A stretch of 64,000 nt of DNA from Nematostella vectensis (lineage: Eukaryota > Cnidaria > Anthozoa > Actiniaria > Edwardsiidae): assembly GCF_932526225.1 (NCBI RefSeq), contig NC_064035.1, positions 11,955,296 through 12,019,295 of the forward strand, in the 5' to 3' direction. The translations under genes were made by a program, and so were the position numbers. A model generated the notes under the pieces. It ran no database searches. It saw only the letters and a list, made by a program, of their open reading frames with translations, and was not told the DNA's origin. Of this stretch, positions 44,701-57,874 are shown in pieces; position 1 is the first letter of the stretch; the number at the start of each line of letters is the position of its first letter.

Positions 44701-45590
44701 GAAACATCTGATGGTGTGTCAAGACGTTATTAAAACATCTGATGGCGTGTCTGAACGTGATGAAACAATCTGATGGCGTGTCAAGATGAAATGAAATATT
44801 TAATGGCGTGTCAAGACGTTATGAAATATCTGATGGCGTGTCAAGACGATATGAAATATCTGGCGGGTCTGAACGTTATGAAGTAATCTGATGGCGTGTC
44901 AAGACGTTATGAAATATCTGATGGCGTTATAAGACGTTATGAAACATCGATGGTGTGTCAGGACGATATGAGATAATCTGATCGCGTGTCAAGACGTTAT
45001 GAAATATCTGGCGTGTCTGAACGTTATGAAACATCTGATGGTGTGTCAAGACGTTATGAAATAATCTGATGGCGTGTCTAGACGGTATGAAATATCTGGC
45101 GTGTCTGAACGTTATGAAGTAATCTGATGGCGTGTCTAGACGGTATGAAATATCTGGCGGGTCTGAACGTTATGAAATAATCTGATGGCGTGTCTAGACG
45201 GTATGAAATATCTGGCGGGTCTGAACGTTATGAAGTAATCTGATGGCGTGTCAAGACGTTATGAAATATCTGATGGCGTTATAAGACGTTATGAAACATC
45301 GATGGTGTGTCTGAACGTGATGAAACAATCTGATGGCGTGTCAAGATGAAATGAAATATTTGATGGCGTGTCAAGACATTAAAACATCTGATGGCGTGTC
45401 TGAACGTGATGAAACAATCTGATGGCGTGTCAAGACGTTATGAAATATCTGATCGCGTGTCTAGACGATATGAAATATCTAGCGTGTCTTGACAATATGA
45501 AATTTCTGGCGTGTCTAGACATTATGAAATATCTGATGGCGTGTCTAGATGATATGAAATACCTGGCGTGTCTAGACATTTTGATTAGAA
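41740..45590. repeat. Large satellite with 30-bp and 26-27-bp unit variants (about 135 units)
   Basis: Alternating words tatgaaatatctgatggcgt and tatgaaatatctggcgtgtc, each followed by c(a/t)agacg or ctgaacgt. Longer blocks of several units recur (for example about 43390-43560, 43880-44050 and 44070-44240), so a higher-order structure exists. It begins only about 23 bp after the splice donor of the FN3 exon ending at 45613, but the unit does not contain exon sequence. Confidence 0.93.
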
Positions 45591-45612
45591 GATGCTTTTA
45601 AGATTGTCTTAC

Positions 45613-48600
45613 CCTGTTCGTCGGTTGTCCCCATGTATCGCGGGCTCCAAGGTCCGTTTGCGATCTTTGTGAACGCGCACACAGATACGGTATAGTTTGT
45701 CCAGATTTCCAGGCCTCCTATTTCAATACTATGGGTTCCTCCGCCATGAGCAGTAGCGTTTCTTTTGAAGACACCACTCATGTCATACACATTAACGTGA
45801 TAGCCCAAGATTATACCGTTTTCAAGCTCTGTGGTCATCGGAGCCCATGTTACTGCCAAGTTTGTTAGTCCCGTTCCTTTATCTGTTGTGATGTTGACTG
45901 GCCTTCCATCGGGAGCTGCACATTGGTAAACCAATGAAAAAAGTGCGATTAGCAGGGGTCCTTGTAAGAAAATCAAGGGGCCAAGGGATACTGGCTATCG
46001 ATAAGGCCAGGTGGCTAGTGTGAGCTCAGCTAACATTGTGCGCTAAACTAAAGTAAACATACATATGTGGAACTCCTAGGATGTCTTATTATAGGGATAA
46101 GGAGTTTAACAGTTTGGAAAAGGGCTCCATGATGTTCCGCAACATTAGTGAGATTTAATTAGGCAATTTTATAGACTGTTCATTGATATAACCATAAAAA
46201 GGTCTCAAATCTCGTCGAGGAAAAGGGTTTGATACCCCCGTCCCCAAAGGTATTGTGCCATTTCTATTGCTGTTCTTACCATCTTCCTCAGTCCTGCAAG
46301 TTACGGGACTCGATAAGTTCCCATCACCCTTTATAGTGAATGCCAGCGCTTTCACCTCGTACAGGCCATACTTCTTGAGTCCAAGAACCGTCAAGCTCAT
46401 TTCAGGCGCACTCACTACTGAGATATTGTAATACTCCGATAGTTTGTCTATGTGTCTGTAGAACACTTTGTATCCGAGAATTACTCCGTTCTGGGCGCCC
46501 TGTGGTACTGACCCCCAGTTCACTTTTATGGTGGTGGAACTAGTGTTATACGCTGTCAGGTTGGATGGAGGGAGGTCTGGCACTATGCAGGGAAATTCAA
46601 AAGTATAACAGTATAAATATAAAGTTGAATAGTATTGTATTTTCAATATTCAATCGTGATATTCTCTTTAAAGAATCTAAACCAGGCCTTCATTTTATGG
46701 CGCAAAAATTATATATTTGAATGATAAGTCAGCATTAAGAATCATCTTTCCATCAGATAAACTCAAGCAGGTCCCTGTTGTCCACATGAATTTGCTCACT
46801 TGAACTCTTTAAAGGTGCGTAGCCGAGATTTACTGGGGGAGTGGGGTCGGGGGTTTTGCGCATTAAAAAGATATCATATGCAGGTTAAAGATTTACAATA
46901 CAATACAATACAATACAATACAATACAATACAATACAATACAATACAATACAATACAATACAATACAATACAATACAATACAATACAATGAACTTTATTT
47001 TACTGTATTCTACTATACTATATGGTATCCTTTAAATGCGCGAAATTGCCGACCCCGCACCCCCTCAGTAAATCCTTGGCTTTTGGAAAGACTGTACTTT
47101 TGCCCACCGAGGGGAGGGGGGACGCTCGCCCCGCCTTGCACCCACCCACCTTCCGATGTCTGCTTCTAGGACCCCGTAAGCTTTAAACATAGCGAGGGTT
47201 TGTGCACATTACCATCTTCTCCAGTTGTGATGTTGAATGCGAGGCTTGGGACTCCGCTGTCTACGGTTACAGCAAGTACTTGGACACTGTACTGGGTGTA
47301 TTTCTTTAGCCCATCGATTTGAATGCTTGATCCATCCGATGTGATAGCGCGTCGTCTCCGCTGCGAAGTTTGCAACCTAACATAATAAGACGATGATCGA
47401 CCTTTTTCAAAACATTTTTCAACCGACTTTTCTTAAAGAGTCTTATCCATAAATCATGTTTGTTGTACATAATTCGTGGTAGTTTTGCTCTACGATAGTA
47501 CAATGACCGCGATCTAGGTCGGTATAAACACCTAGTTTTTTTAGAGCAGCAAATGAGAAAATGACCCACTATGAAGTCTAGCACAACGGCGTCCACAAAT
47601 ACCGAGTTAGAGGATTATCACTGTATTAAAAGGGATATAGCTAGAAAAGAAAGCTGTTCAGGAGCCGAGATTTCTGCAACAACTGAGTGTCCGTTAGGTG
47701 ATACGTTAGCGAAGAGCCAAAGCAAACAAAGATATAATCTTTCATTACATGACGTACCAAACAGTGATATTTTTCGTTGTTTCTGGCTTTGCCGATTCCC
47801 AGTAGATCACTGTATATGCTCTCACTCGCCCATTCACGAACAACTCGTCGACTGTGGCCCAATTGATGACAAGGCTAGTGGAGCTGGCGTTTTGTCCGGT
47901 GATATTACGAGGTGGTTTACTTGGAGCTGAAATAAAGGTAAACGTCAGTTTATGGGAAAGCGTTAATACTATGATAGTAACTCGCCATGTCCGTAGGAAA
48001 AGGTTTTAAGCTGGATGATCGTTTTGCTCCAGAGTGATTCGCTGTCTCCAGTGACAAGGAAAGGATTTATGGGATGAAATGATCGCAGACGGGCAAATGG
48101 ACCCTCTCCCGTTTGAGCTCTCAGCGTATCGTACTACTGCAGATCGTACAGTCGAGCGCTTGAAACTCATTGACTACTTTTGGTAGGACAGGACAAACTA
48201 CGGGAAGAAGAACACGGGGAGAGATTTTAATGGATTGTCCCATGCAGTTTGAGTGACTGCCTTGAACTTAAGTTTCTAGAAACTGTCCTTTAAAGAAAAA
48301 AAAACTCCGCATGTTTTTTTTTCTTTACATGTTAAAGCTTAAAGCTAATCAGCCTCACTTACCGCTTTCACCGGTCTTCACTTCATAAGGCTTGCTCAAG
48401 TTCCCCTCGCCTTTGGCGGTAAAGGCGGCAATGCGGACTTCATAGTCCGTGTACGGCGATAGCCCGGTGAGCGTGTGTGACGTCGACCCGTTCACCGTCT
48501 CTACAGAAGTCTCATTCCGCAGTTTGTCGTAGATATAGAGCGTGTATCCTAAGATGCGGCCATTGGACTCCTCCTTGGTGAGGGGTTGCAACTCAAACGT

Positions 48601-48659
48601 CACACTATGGGGCTCGGTCACGTTACTGAATGTGCAGTTGCGTACTACTCCTTCAGGCT
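45613..48659 (-). CDS. Four FN3 domains (E-H)
   Basis: Exons in reading order: 48659-48363 (domain E: FELQPLTKEESNGRILGYTL, YTDYEVRIAAFTAKGEG), 47926-47758 plus 47376-47213 (domain F, split in phase 2: PPRNITGQNASSTSLVINW, then YTQYSVQVLAVTVDSG), 46582-46280 (domain G: PPSNLTAYNTSSTTIKVNW) and 45915-45613 (domain H: RPVNITTDKGTGLTNLAVTW, NYTVSVCAFTKIANGPW). Each has the FN3 tryptophan, the GY strand and the terminal TxE/D-D linker. Outer phases are all 1. The single split domain and whole-exon domains alternate, as in other mosaic receptors. There are several N-glycosylation sequons (NIT, NAT, NLT), consistent with an extracellular stalk. Confidence 0.87.
46896..46989. repeat. (CAATA)n microsatellite
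   Basis: About nineteen perfect pentanucleotide units. A second, shorter run with two variants (gatac) lies at 60929-60985. Confidence 0.95.
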
Positions 48660-48901
48660 CTGCAAAAAAGTTATTTATTAAACTAAGAAAATCTCGAATG
48701 TGTTACAAATATAAAGGAGTGTTACATTTTGACCTGCCGTAGAACAGTCATTCAGTGGTCTGTCAATCACTTGAAAACTATAATCTTGACGCTAGTGACC
48801 GAGAGCGGCTTGATTTCTTTTATCAAAATGACTTGAGAAGTGTTGAAATTTTAAATGATAATAAGGGCTTGAGTAAAAGTTTGTTAATATGTCTAACTTA
48901 C

Positions 48902-51900
48902 TGTCAGCATCAGTGGTGACGACTACAGACTCGCTCCAAGGCCCATATCCTACGGAGGTAGTAGCCGCTACATGGAACTCGTACGGCTGTCCTTTGTCCA
49001 GTCCAGTCAAGTTCAATTCAGGGCATGTCACAACAATGTGACCCGCTGTCACATCATTTGTGTAAGGTTTTGGGGCGAACTTGACAAGGTAGCCCGTAAG
49101 AACACCATTTATCTAAAATATCAAGCTCGAAAAAGTTTTCCAACAAACGTACAGTAAGTAAGTTATTTGGCACAACGGTAAAGAAGCTTCTTTCAAGAGT
49201 TCCTGCAATGTTTATCTTTTTCTTTGTGAAACGGTATGATGTCTATCTTTAAAAAATACTGGGCCTGTTTATCTTTGTGGCGCAACGGTGTTCTATCTTT
49301 TCGTAAAAAAATACTGTGGCATGTGTTTTACCTCGTGTGATGATGGTATAGACTTTATCGTAATACCAAGTTGCATACGCCTATATCACAAAGGGTTGTC
49401 AGTGCAGATGGCGAATGGCAAGTGGTAAATGGCTTATGGGTACTAATTATTCGTAAAATAAAAGGTGTTAAATAAAGTCCAGCAATGTCAGAGCCGAACA
49501 TTTGATAACCTTTAATGGATAATTGTTTTGATTTATACTTATTCTTCGAGACGCATGATTACTTTCGGTCGTAGAACTGCCATTTGCCAATCGCCATTTG
49601 CCAATTACACTGACAACGTTTATTGAAATAGGTATGTTTTACCTCGTGTGATGGTATTGACGTCCATGTAATACTAAGCTGCATGTGTTTTACCTCGTGT
49701 GATGGTATTGACGTCCATCGTAATACCAAGCTGCATGTGTTTTACCTCGTGTGATGGTATAGACGTCCATCGTAATACTAAGCTGCATGTGTTTTACCTT
49801 GTGTGATGGTATAGACGTCCATCGTAATACTAAGCTGCATGTGTTTTACCTCGTGTGATGGTATTGACGTCCATCGTAATACTAAGCTGCATGTGTTTTA
49901 CCTCGTGTGATGGTATAGACGTCCATCGTAATACTAAGCTGCATGTGTTTTACCTCGTGTGATGGTATAGACGTCCATCGTAATACTAAGCTGCATGTGT
50001 TTTACCTCGTGTGATGGTATTGACGTCCATCGTAATACCAAGCTGCATGTGTTTTACCTCGTGTGATGGTATAGACGTCCATCGTAATACTAAGCTACAT
50101 GTATTTTTCCTCGTGTGATGGTATTGACGTCCATCGTAATACCAAGCTGCATGTGTTTTACCTCGTGTGATGGTATAGACGTCCATCGTAATACTAAGCT
50201 GCATGTGTTTTACCTCGTGTGATGGTATTGACGTCCATCGTAATACCAAGCTGCATGTGTTTTACCTCGTGTGATGGTATTGACGTCCATCGTAATACTA
50301 AGCTGCATGTGTTTTACCTCGTGTGATGGTATAGACGTCCATCGTAATACCAAGCTGCATGTGTTTTACCTCGTGTGATGGTATTGACGTCCATCGTAAT
50401 ACCAAGCTGCATGTGTTTTACCTCGTGTGATGGTATAGACGTCCATCGTAATACTAAGCTGCATGTGTTTTACCTCGTGTGATGGTATTGACGTCCATCG
50501 TAATACCAAGCTGCATGTGTTTTACCTCGTGTGATGGTATAGACGTCCATCGTAATACTAAGCTGCATGTGTTTTACCTCGTGTGATGGTATTGACGTCC
50601 ATCGTAATACCAAGCTGCATGTGTTTTACCTCGTGTGATGGTATAGACGTCCATCGTAATACTAAGCTGCATGTGTTTTACCTTGTGTGATGGTATAGAC
50701 GTCCATCGTAATACTAAGCTGCATGTGTTTTACCTCGTGTGATGGTATTGACGTCCATCGTAATACTAAGCTGCATGTGTTTTACCTCGTGTGATGGTAT
50801 AGACGTCCATCGTAATACTAAGCTGCATGTGTTTTACCTCGTGTGATGGTATAGACGTCCATCGTAATACTAAGCTGCATGTGTTTTACCTCGTGTGATG
50901 GTATTGACGTCCATCGTAATACCAAGCTGCATGTGTTTTACCTCGTGTGATGGTATAGACGTCCATCGTAATACTAAGCTACATGTATTTTTCCTCGTGT
51001 GATGGTATTGACGTCCATCGTAATACCAAGCTGCATGTGTTTTACCTCGTGTGATGGTATAGACGTCCATCGTAATACTAAGCTGCATGTGTTTTACCTC
51101 GTGTGATGGTATTGACGTCCATCGTAATACCAAGCTGCATGTGTTTTACCTCGTGTGATGGTATTGACGTCCATCGTAATACTAAGCTGCATGTGTTTTA
51201 CCTCGTGTGATGGTATAGACGTCCATCGTAATACCAAGCTGCATGTGTTTTACCTCGTGTGATGGTATTGACGTCCATCGTAATACCAAGCTGCATGTGT
51301 TTTACCTCGTGTGATGGTATAGACGTCCATCGTAATACTAAGCTGCATGTGTTTTACCTCGTGTGATGGTATAGACGTCCATCGTAATACTAAGCTGCAT
51401 GTGTTTTACCTCGTGTGATGGTATAGACGTCCATCGTAATACTAAGCTGCATGTGTTTTACCTCGTGTGATGGTATAGACGTCCATCGTAATACTAAGCT
51501 GCATGTGTTTTACCTCGTGTGATGGTATTGACGTCCATCGTAATACTAAGCTGCATGTGTTTTACCTCGTGTGATGGTATAGACGTCCATCGTAATACTA
51601 AGCTGCATGTGTTTTACCTCGTGTGATGGTATAGACGTCCATCGTAATACTAAGCTGCATGTGTATCAACTCGTGTGATGGTATTGACGTCCATCGTAAT
51701 ACTAAGCTGCATGTGTTTTACCTCGTGTGATGGTATAGACGTCCATCGTAATGCTAAGCTACATCTGTTTTACCTCGTGTGATGGTATTGACGTCCATCG
51801 TAATACCAAGCTGCATGTGTTTTACCTCGTGTGATGGTATTGACGTCCATCGTAATACTAAGCGGCATGTGTTTTACCTCGTGTGATGGTATAGACGTCC

Positions 51901-54900
51901 ATTGTAATACTAAGCTGCATGTGTTTTACCTCGTGTGATGGTATAGACGTCCATCGTAATACCAAGCTGCATGTGTTTTACCTCGTGTGATGGTATTGAC
52001 TTTATCGCAATACTAAGCTGCATGTGTTTTACCTCGTGTGATGGTATTGACGTCCATCGTAATACTAAGCTGCATGTGTTTTACCTCGTGTGATGGTATT
52101 GACGTCCATCGTAATACCAAGCTGCATGTGTTTTACCTCGTGTGATGGTATAGACGTCCATCGTAATACTAAGCTGCATGTGTTTTACCTCGTGTGATGG
52201 TATTGACTTTATCGTAATACCAAGCAGCATACGCCTATATTACAAAAGGTTGTCAGTGCAGATGGCGAATGGCAAGTGGTAAATGGCTTATGGGTACTAA
52301 TTATTTGTAAAATTAAAGGTGTTAAATAAAGTCCAGCAATGTCAGAGCCGAGCATTTGATAACCTTTAATGGATGATTGTTTTGATTTATACTTATTCTT
52401 CGAGACGCATGATTACTTTCGGTCGTAGAACTGCCATTTGCCAATCGCCATTTGCTAATTACACTGACAACGTTTATTGAAATAGGTATGTTTTACCTCG
52501 TGTGATGGTATTGACGTCCATCGTAATACTAAGCTGCATGTGTTTTACCTCGTGTGATGGTATTGACGTCCATCGTAATACCAAGCTGCATGTGTTTTAC
52601 CTCGTGTGATGGTATTGACGTCCATCGTAATACGCTAAGCTGCATGTGTTTTACCTCGTGTGATGGTATAGACGTCCATCGTAATACTAAGCTGCATGTG
52701 TTTTACCTCGTGTGATGGTATAGACGTCCATCGTAATACTAAGCTGCATGTGTTTTACCTCGTGTGATGGTATAGACGTCCATCGTAATACTAAGCTGCA
52801 TGTGTTTTACCTCGTGTGATGGTATAGACGTCCATCGTAATACTAAGCTGCATGTGTATCAACTCGTGTGATGGTATTGACGTCCATCGTAATACTAAGC
52901 TGCATGTGTTTTACCTCGTGTGATGGTATAGACGTCCATCGTAATGCTAAGCTACATGTGTTTTACCTCGTGTGATGGTATTGACGTCCATCGTAATACC
53001 AAGCTGCATGTGTTTTACCTCGTGTGATGGTATTGACGTCCATCGTAATACTAAGCGGCATGTGTTTTACCTCGTGTGATGGTATAGACGTCCATTGTAA
53101 TACTAAGCTGCATGTGTTTTACCTCGTGTGATGGTATAGACGTCCATCGTAATACTAAGCTGCATGTGTTTTACCTCGTGTGATGGTATTGACTTTATCG
53201 CAATACTAAGCTGCATGTGTTTTACCTCGTGTGATGGTATTGACGTCCATCGTAATACTAAGCTGCATGTGTTTTACCTCGTGTGATGGTATTGACGTCC
53301 ATCGTAATACCAAGCTGCATGTGTTTTACCTCGTGTGATGGTATAGACGTCCATCGTAATACCAAGCTGCATGTGTTTTACCTCGTGTGATGGTATTGAC
53401 GTCCATCTTAATACTAAGCTGCATGTGTTTTACCTCGTGTGATGGTATTGACGTCCATCGTAATACTAAGCTGCATGTGTTTTACCTCGTGTGATGGTAT
53501 AGACGTCCATCGTAATGCTAAGCTACATGTGTTTTACCTCGTGTGATGGTATTGACGTCCATCGTAATACCAAGCTGCATGTGTTTTACCTCGTGTGATG
53601 GTATTGACGTCCATCGTAATACTAAGCGGCATGTGTTTTACCTCGTGTGATGGTATAGACGTCCATTGTAATACTAAGCTGCATGTGTTTTACCTCGTGT
53701 GATGGTATAGACGTCCATCGTAATACTAAGCTGCATGTGTTTTACCTCGTGTGATGGTATAGACGTCCATCGTAATACCAAGCTGCATGTGTTTTACCTC
53801 GTGTGATGGTATAGACTTTATCGTAATACCAAGCAGCATACGCCTATATTACAAAAGGTTGTCAGTGCAGATGGCGAATGGCAAGTGGTAAATGGCTGAT
53901 GGGTACTAATTATTCGTAAAATTAAAGGTGTTAAATAAAGTCCAGCAATGTCAGAGCCGAGCATTTGATAACCTTTAATGGATGATTGTTTTGATTTATA
54001 CTTATTCTTCGAGACGCATGATTACTTTCGGTCGTAGAACTGCCATTTGCCAATCGCCATTTGCTAATTACACTGACAACGTTTATTGAAATAGGTATGT
54101 TTTACCTCGTGTGATGGTATTGACGTCCATCGTAATACTAAGCTGCATGTGTTTTACCTCGTGTGATGGTATAGACGTCCATCGTAATACTAAGCTGCAT
54201 GTGTTTTACCTCGTGTGATGGTATAGACGTCCATCGTAATACTAAGCTGCATGTGTTTTACCTCGTGTGATGGTATAGACGTCCATCGTAATACTAAGCT
54301 GCATGTGTTTTACCTCGTGTGATGGTATTGACGTCCATCGTAATACTAAGCTGCATGTGTTTTACCTCGTGTGATGGTATAGACGTCCATCGTAATACTA
54401 AGCTGCATGTGTTTTACCTCGTGTGATGGTATAGACGTCCATCGTAATACTAAGCTGCATGTGTATCAACTCGTGTGATGGTATTGACGTCCATCGTAAT
54501 ACTAAGCTGCATGTGTTTTACCTCGTGTGATGGTATAGACGTCCATCGTAATGCTAAGCTACATGTGTTTTACCTCGTGTGATGGTATTGACGTCCATCG
54601 TAATACCAAGCTGCATGTGTTTTACCTCGTGTGATGGTATTGACGTCCATCGTAATACTAAGCGGCATGTGTTTTACCTCGTGTGATGGTATAGACGTCC
54701 ATTGTAATACTAAGCTGCATGTGTTTTACCTCGTGTGATGGTATAGAAGTCCATCGTAATACCAAGCTGCATGTGTTTTACCTCGTGTGATGGTATTGAC
54801 GTCCATCTTAATACTAAGCTGCATGTGTTTTACCTCGTGTGATGGTATAGACGTCCATCGTAATACTAAGCTGCATGTGTTTTACCTCGTGTGATGGTAT

Positions 54901-55017
54901 AGACGTCCATCGTAATACTAAGCTGCATGTGTTTTACCTCGTGTGATGGTATAGACGTCCATCGTAATACTAAGCTGCTGGAGCTGGTGTTATAGCCCTC
55001 TTTGATGCTTGGCGCAG
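48902..55017 (-). CDS. FN3 domain D, split by a 5.8-kb satellite intron
   Basis: Exon D1 (55017-54938, 80 nt) reads APSIKEGYNTSSSSLVLRW and TSIPSHE. Exon D2 (49112-48902, 211 nt) continues INGVLTGYLVKFAPKPY and ends YGPWSESVVVTTDAD. The two join in frame at H-E|I-N, together 97 codons, one normal FN3 domain. D1 ends cacacgag at donor gtaaaa. That donor is the seed of the array filling the intron, so about 90 further identical donors lie downstream of the true one. Confidence 0.85.
49395..49617. mobile_element. MITE-like spacer, first of three co-amplified copies
   Basis: The left end gttgtcagtgcagatggcga and the right end tgccaattacactgacaac form an inverted repeat around about 170 bp. Nearly identical copies stand at 52249-52471 and 53858-54080, each in the same setting inside the 52-bp satellite. 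They therefore spread by segmental duplication of the array rather than by three insertions. Confidence 0.7.
49640..54985 (-). repeat. 52-bp satellite (about 90 units) derived from an FN3 exon end and its splice donor
   Basis: Period 52. On the gene strand a unit reads cttagtattacgatggacgt, then ctataccatcacacgag|gtaaaacacatgcag. The true exon end is the last unit at 54938, whose left context runs into the FN3 exon. Almost every copy keeps cacgag|gtaaaa; a few have variants such as tatcaactcgtg or gacttta. Blocks are duplicated at higher order: for example 49986-50249 and 50870-51133 encode the same artefact frame. Confidence 0.93.
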
Positions 55018-55307
55018 CTGTGGGGCCTTGTATCGAGAAATTGATATTCTTAAAAACACTAGATTGTCAAGGCTTCTAAACCATAAATAGATTGACCTTT
55101 AAGGGGTAAAGCTATACGAGACCAGAGAGAAGACTCGGGCTATCTTTTTAGTAACAGTGGCGGATACAGAGGAATGTGGTCCAGGGGAACTGAATGTAAA
55201 TTTACCCAAAGCAACCTGTTCTGAATATAGGTACCCATCCCCACTTTGAGTTGGTACCCACCCCCTCTTGAAAACGCGCTAGTCAACCGACACCATTAAC
55301 TACTTAC

Positions 55308-57199
55308 GATCTTCGTCGGTGCGTAGCGTGACGTTACCACTCGGGCCACAGCCCTTAGAGTTGCAAACAGAAACCATGACGTCATAAATCGTGAACTTGG
55401 GCAGACCCGTTATGTCCGTGTAGAGCCCTTGTACAGCAAGTCTACCCTCTCTTCTTCCATCGGATGTTCTGTACACTATCTCATATCCTGTAAATACCCC
55501 TAGAACATGCGCGACCGGAACTACATGCCACTGGACGAATAAAGCTGTAGAATTCAGGGCGCGTCCATGAACGTTGGACGGAGCTGCTACGGGGACTAAG
55601 GGAAAAAACAATATTTATCACTTTCTATACAGCTAGGGTGCTACGAGTGCTTTCATTGGTCGATGAGACCAATGGACCGAGGAACTCCGTACGGCCTGCT
55701 CAGACACAACGTAACACTTTGACACGAAACATTCTTAAAAAACTGTATCATGAATGTCCTATACACAACAATTGCTTTGGCTATACAATAACTTGGGCCA
55801 TAATAATAATTTTAAAATTCTATGGTGCGCACTCGGTTAATAGGTTAATATTAGTATTCACTATGTGCAACTTGCGCAGTTTGATTGGCTGAACTTAACC
55901 ACCCTCCAAACCCTCCCCCCCCCCCCTGCTTTTCTCATAGTCCATACCTTTGTAATAATAAGGTATTGGAGAAGTAAAGATAATGGCATAACGATATTTC
56001 ACATAACGACTACCAGGGAAATCACCTCGACATAACGATGGAATTTTCGATCCATAAATAATAAATCGATGTCTCGCTGTCTACTTTTCCATCATCACAA
56101 CCCTCTACATACCGTCTTCATCCGTCTTGACGTGTATGACAGCGGATGGACCATGTTTCCCCCTGATAGAGATTCCGAAAATCTCAAATCTGTATTCATG
56201 GAACTTCGTGAGGGAATCTAGATCCTCGCTAGTGCTATTAGGGCTGAACGTGTGGTTGACTGCGGTGCCGTTTAAGGATTGGACCAGTACGCGGTATTCC
56301 AAGAGTGGCCCTTGAAGTGATTGCTGTGGGATGGGATTCCAGGAAAGCCGGATTGCCGTCGAGGAGATGTTATGACCTGCGAACGCGCTTGGCGCTTCTA
56401 GAGGGGCTGCAAAGAGTATATAAAACCAACATTATGAGATATGATATATGAACCATAAATGAACCAAACAAAATTTTAAAATAACAAGCTTTTAACCGAT
56501 TTATACAATTCTGTCTTTACTTTCAAATGTTGTTTGACCCATTTACAATGATACACAAAAACGGATCTGTCATTTTTGGCAATAAAAGTACAGAAATATG
56601 AAAACCATTTTTACATTATGCTTGAAAAACTGTATCCAGCTTACTTCTGTGTGGTTTTGAAAGCCTTGAGTTTTCCGTTTAAAATCTCTCTAAGCTATGT
56701 TTTTATTTTATGCAAGAACAGTTGATATGGAATCTTTCAAGTTTCACTGTCAAACGGATCGATATTCTAAACATTTCTAAGGTTCTATCGCCAGTGGTTG
56801 ATGACCGATGACAGCAATTTTAAATTTCAATGAGTTTTGTGAAACCTTGCTTTGTAAATTTATAGTGTGCGTAAAGACGGTTCTCACCTCCATCGTCCGT
56901 GTGTACATAAGTAACACAGGGTGCCCCATCGCCCTCTAGAGTGTCTGCGCGTACAGTGACTTTGTATTCGCTGTATGTTCTCAGCCCCGTCAACTCCAGG
57001 ACAAACGAAACCATGCCATTCTCCAACATGACGATCCCGCTATCATTACTGTCAGCGGTATTCTCATAGGTCACGTGGTATCCGGCAAATATTCCGTGAA
57101 CAAGCTCTCGTGACTGGTCTGGTAACCAGGAAACGCTCAGGTTAGCGCTTGCCGTTGCTGTGTGATTGACAGCCGTCACATTCAAAGGCGTCATGTACA
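55308..57199 (-). CDS. Three FN3 domains (A-C) following the SEA-like domain
   Basis: Exons 57199-56888 (domain A: TPLNVTAVNHTATASANLSV, LVHGIFAGYHVTYENT, YSEYKVTVRADTLEGDG), 56406-56113 (domain B: APSAFAGHNISSTAIRLSW, LEYRVLVQSL) and 55595-55308 (domain C: APSNVHGRALNSTALFVQW, VFTGYEIVYRT, YDVMVSVCNSKGCGPSG). Lengths are 104, 98 and 96 codons, all phase 1 to 1. The acceptor of domain A (gcgttacag|tg) lies at the edge of a 44-bp tandem array made from the same junction. These are the first FN3 domains after the SEA-like module. Confidence 0.87.
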
Positions 57200-57770
57200 C
57201 TGTAACGCAACCCAAGGAGCTCGAGTTAGCAATATAATGTACAATGTAACGCAATCCAAGGAGCTCGAGTGAGCAATATAATGTACAATGTAACGCAATC
57301 CAAGGAGCTCGAGTGAGCAATATAATGTACAATGTAACGCAATCCAAGGAGCTCGTGTTAGCAATATAAAGTACACAATGTAACGCAATCCAAGGAGCTC
57401 GTGTTAGCAATATAATGTACAATGTAACGCAATCCAAGGAGCTCGTGTTAGCAATATAAAGTACAATGTAACGCAATCCAAGGAGCCCGTGTTAGCAATA
57501 TAATGTACAATGTAACGCAATCCAAAGAGCCCGTGTTAGCACTATAATGTACAATGTAACGCAATCCAAAGAGCTCGTGCAATAAATAAAATGTACAATG
57601 TAACGCAAACCAAAGAGCTCGTTTTAGAAGTATAATGTACAAAATCACAAAAAACACAATCCAAAAAGTTCTTGTTAGCAGTGTGTACTGTAACGCAATT
57701 AATAAAGCCCTTGTTGTTAGCATTTGTACAATGAAACACAATTCGAATAGTTTGTGTTAGCAAATACATA
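57200..57770 (-). repeat. 44-bp tandem repeat carrying copies of a 3' splice junction (about 13 units)
   Basis: The unit on the gene strand reads ctcgagctccttggattgcg, then ttaca(g/t)tgtaca and an AT word. The genuine acceptor at 57201-57200 reads gcgttacag|tgtacatg. The other copies read gcgttacattgtaca, so the AG is lost by one change. Outer units (beyond about 57640) are more diverged. Confidence 0.85.
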
Positions 57771-57874
57771 TTAAAGAAATCTGGTCAAAAGGATGTGCGG
57801 CAGATACCGGAAGACAATTGATTGGCCCATTTAAATTTTCGAAATTACTCTAAAGCAAATGAATAAAAACCTAC

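Noticed and set aside
47571-47930. 119-codon plus-strand frame
   Set aside because: Overlaps FN3 domain F on the other strand, which has splice sites and a fold pattern.
49986-51133. Two identical 87-codon frames
   Set aside because: Duplicated blocks of the 52-bp satellite, not genes.
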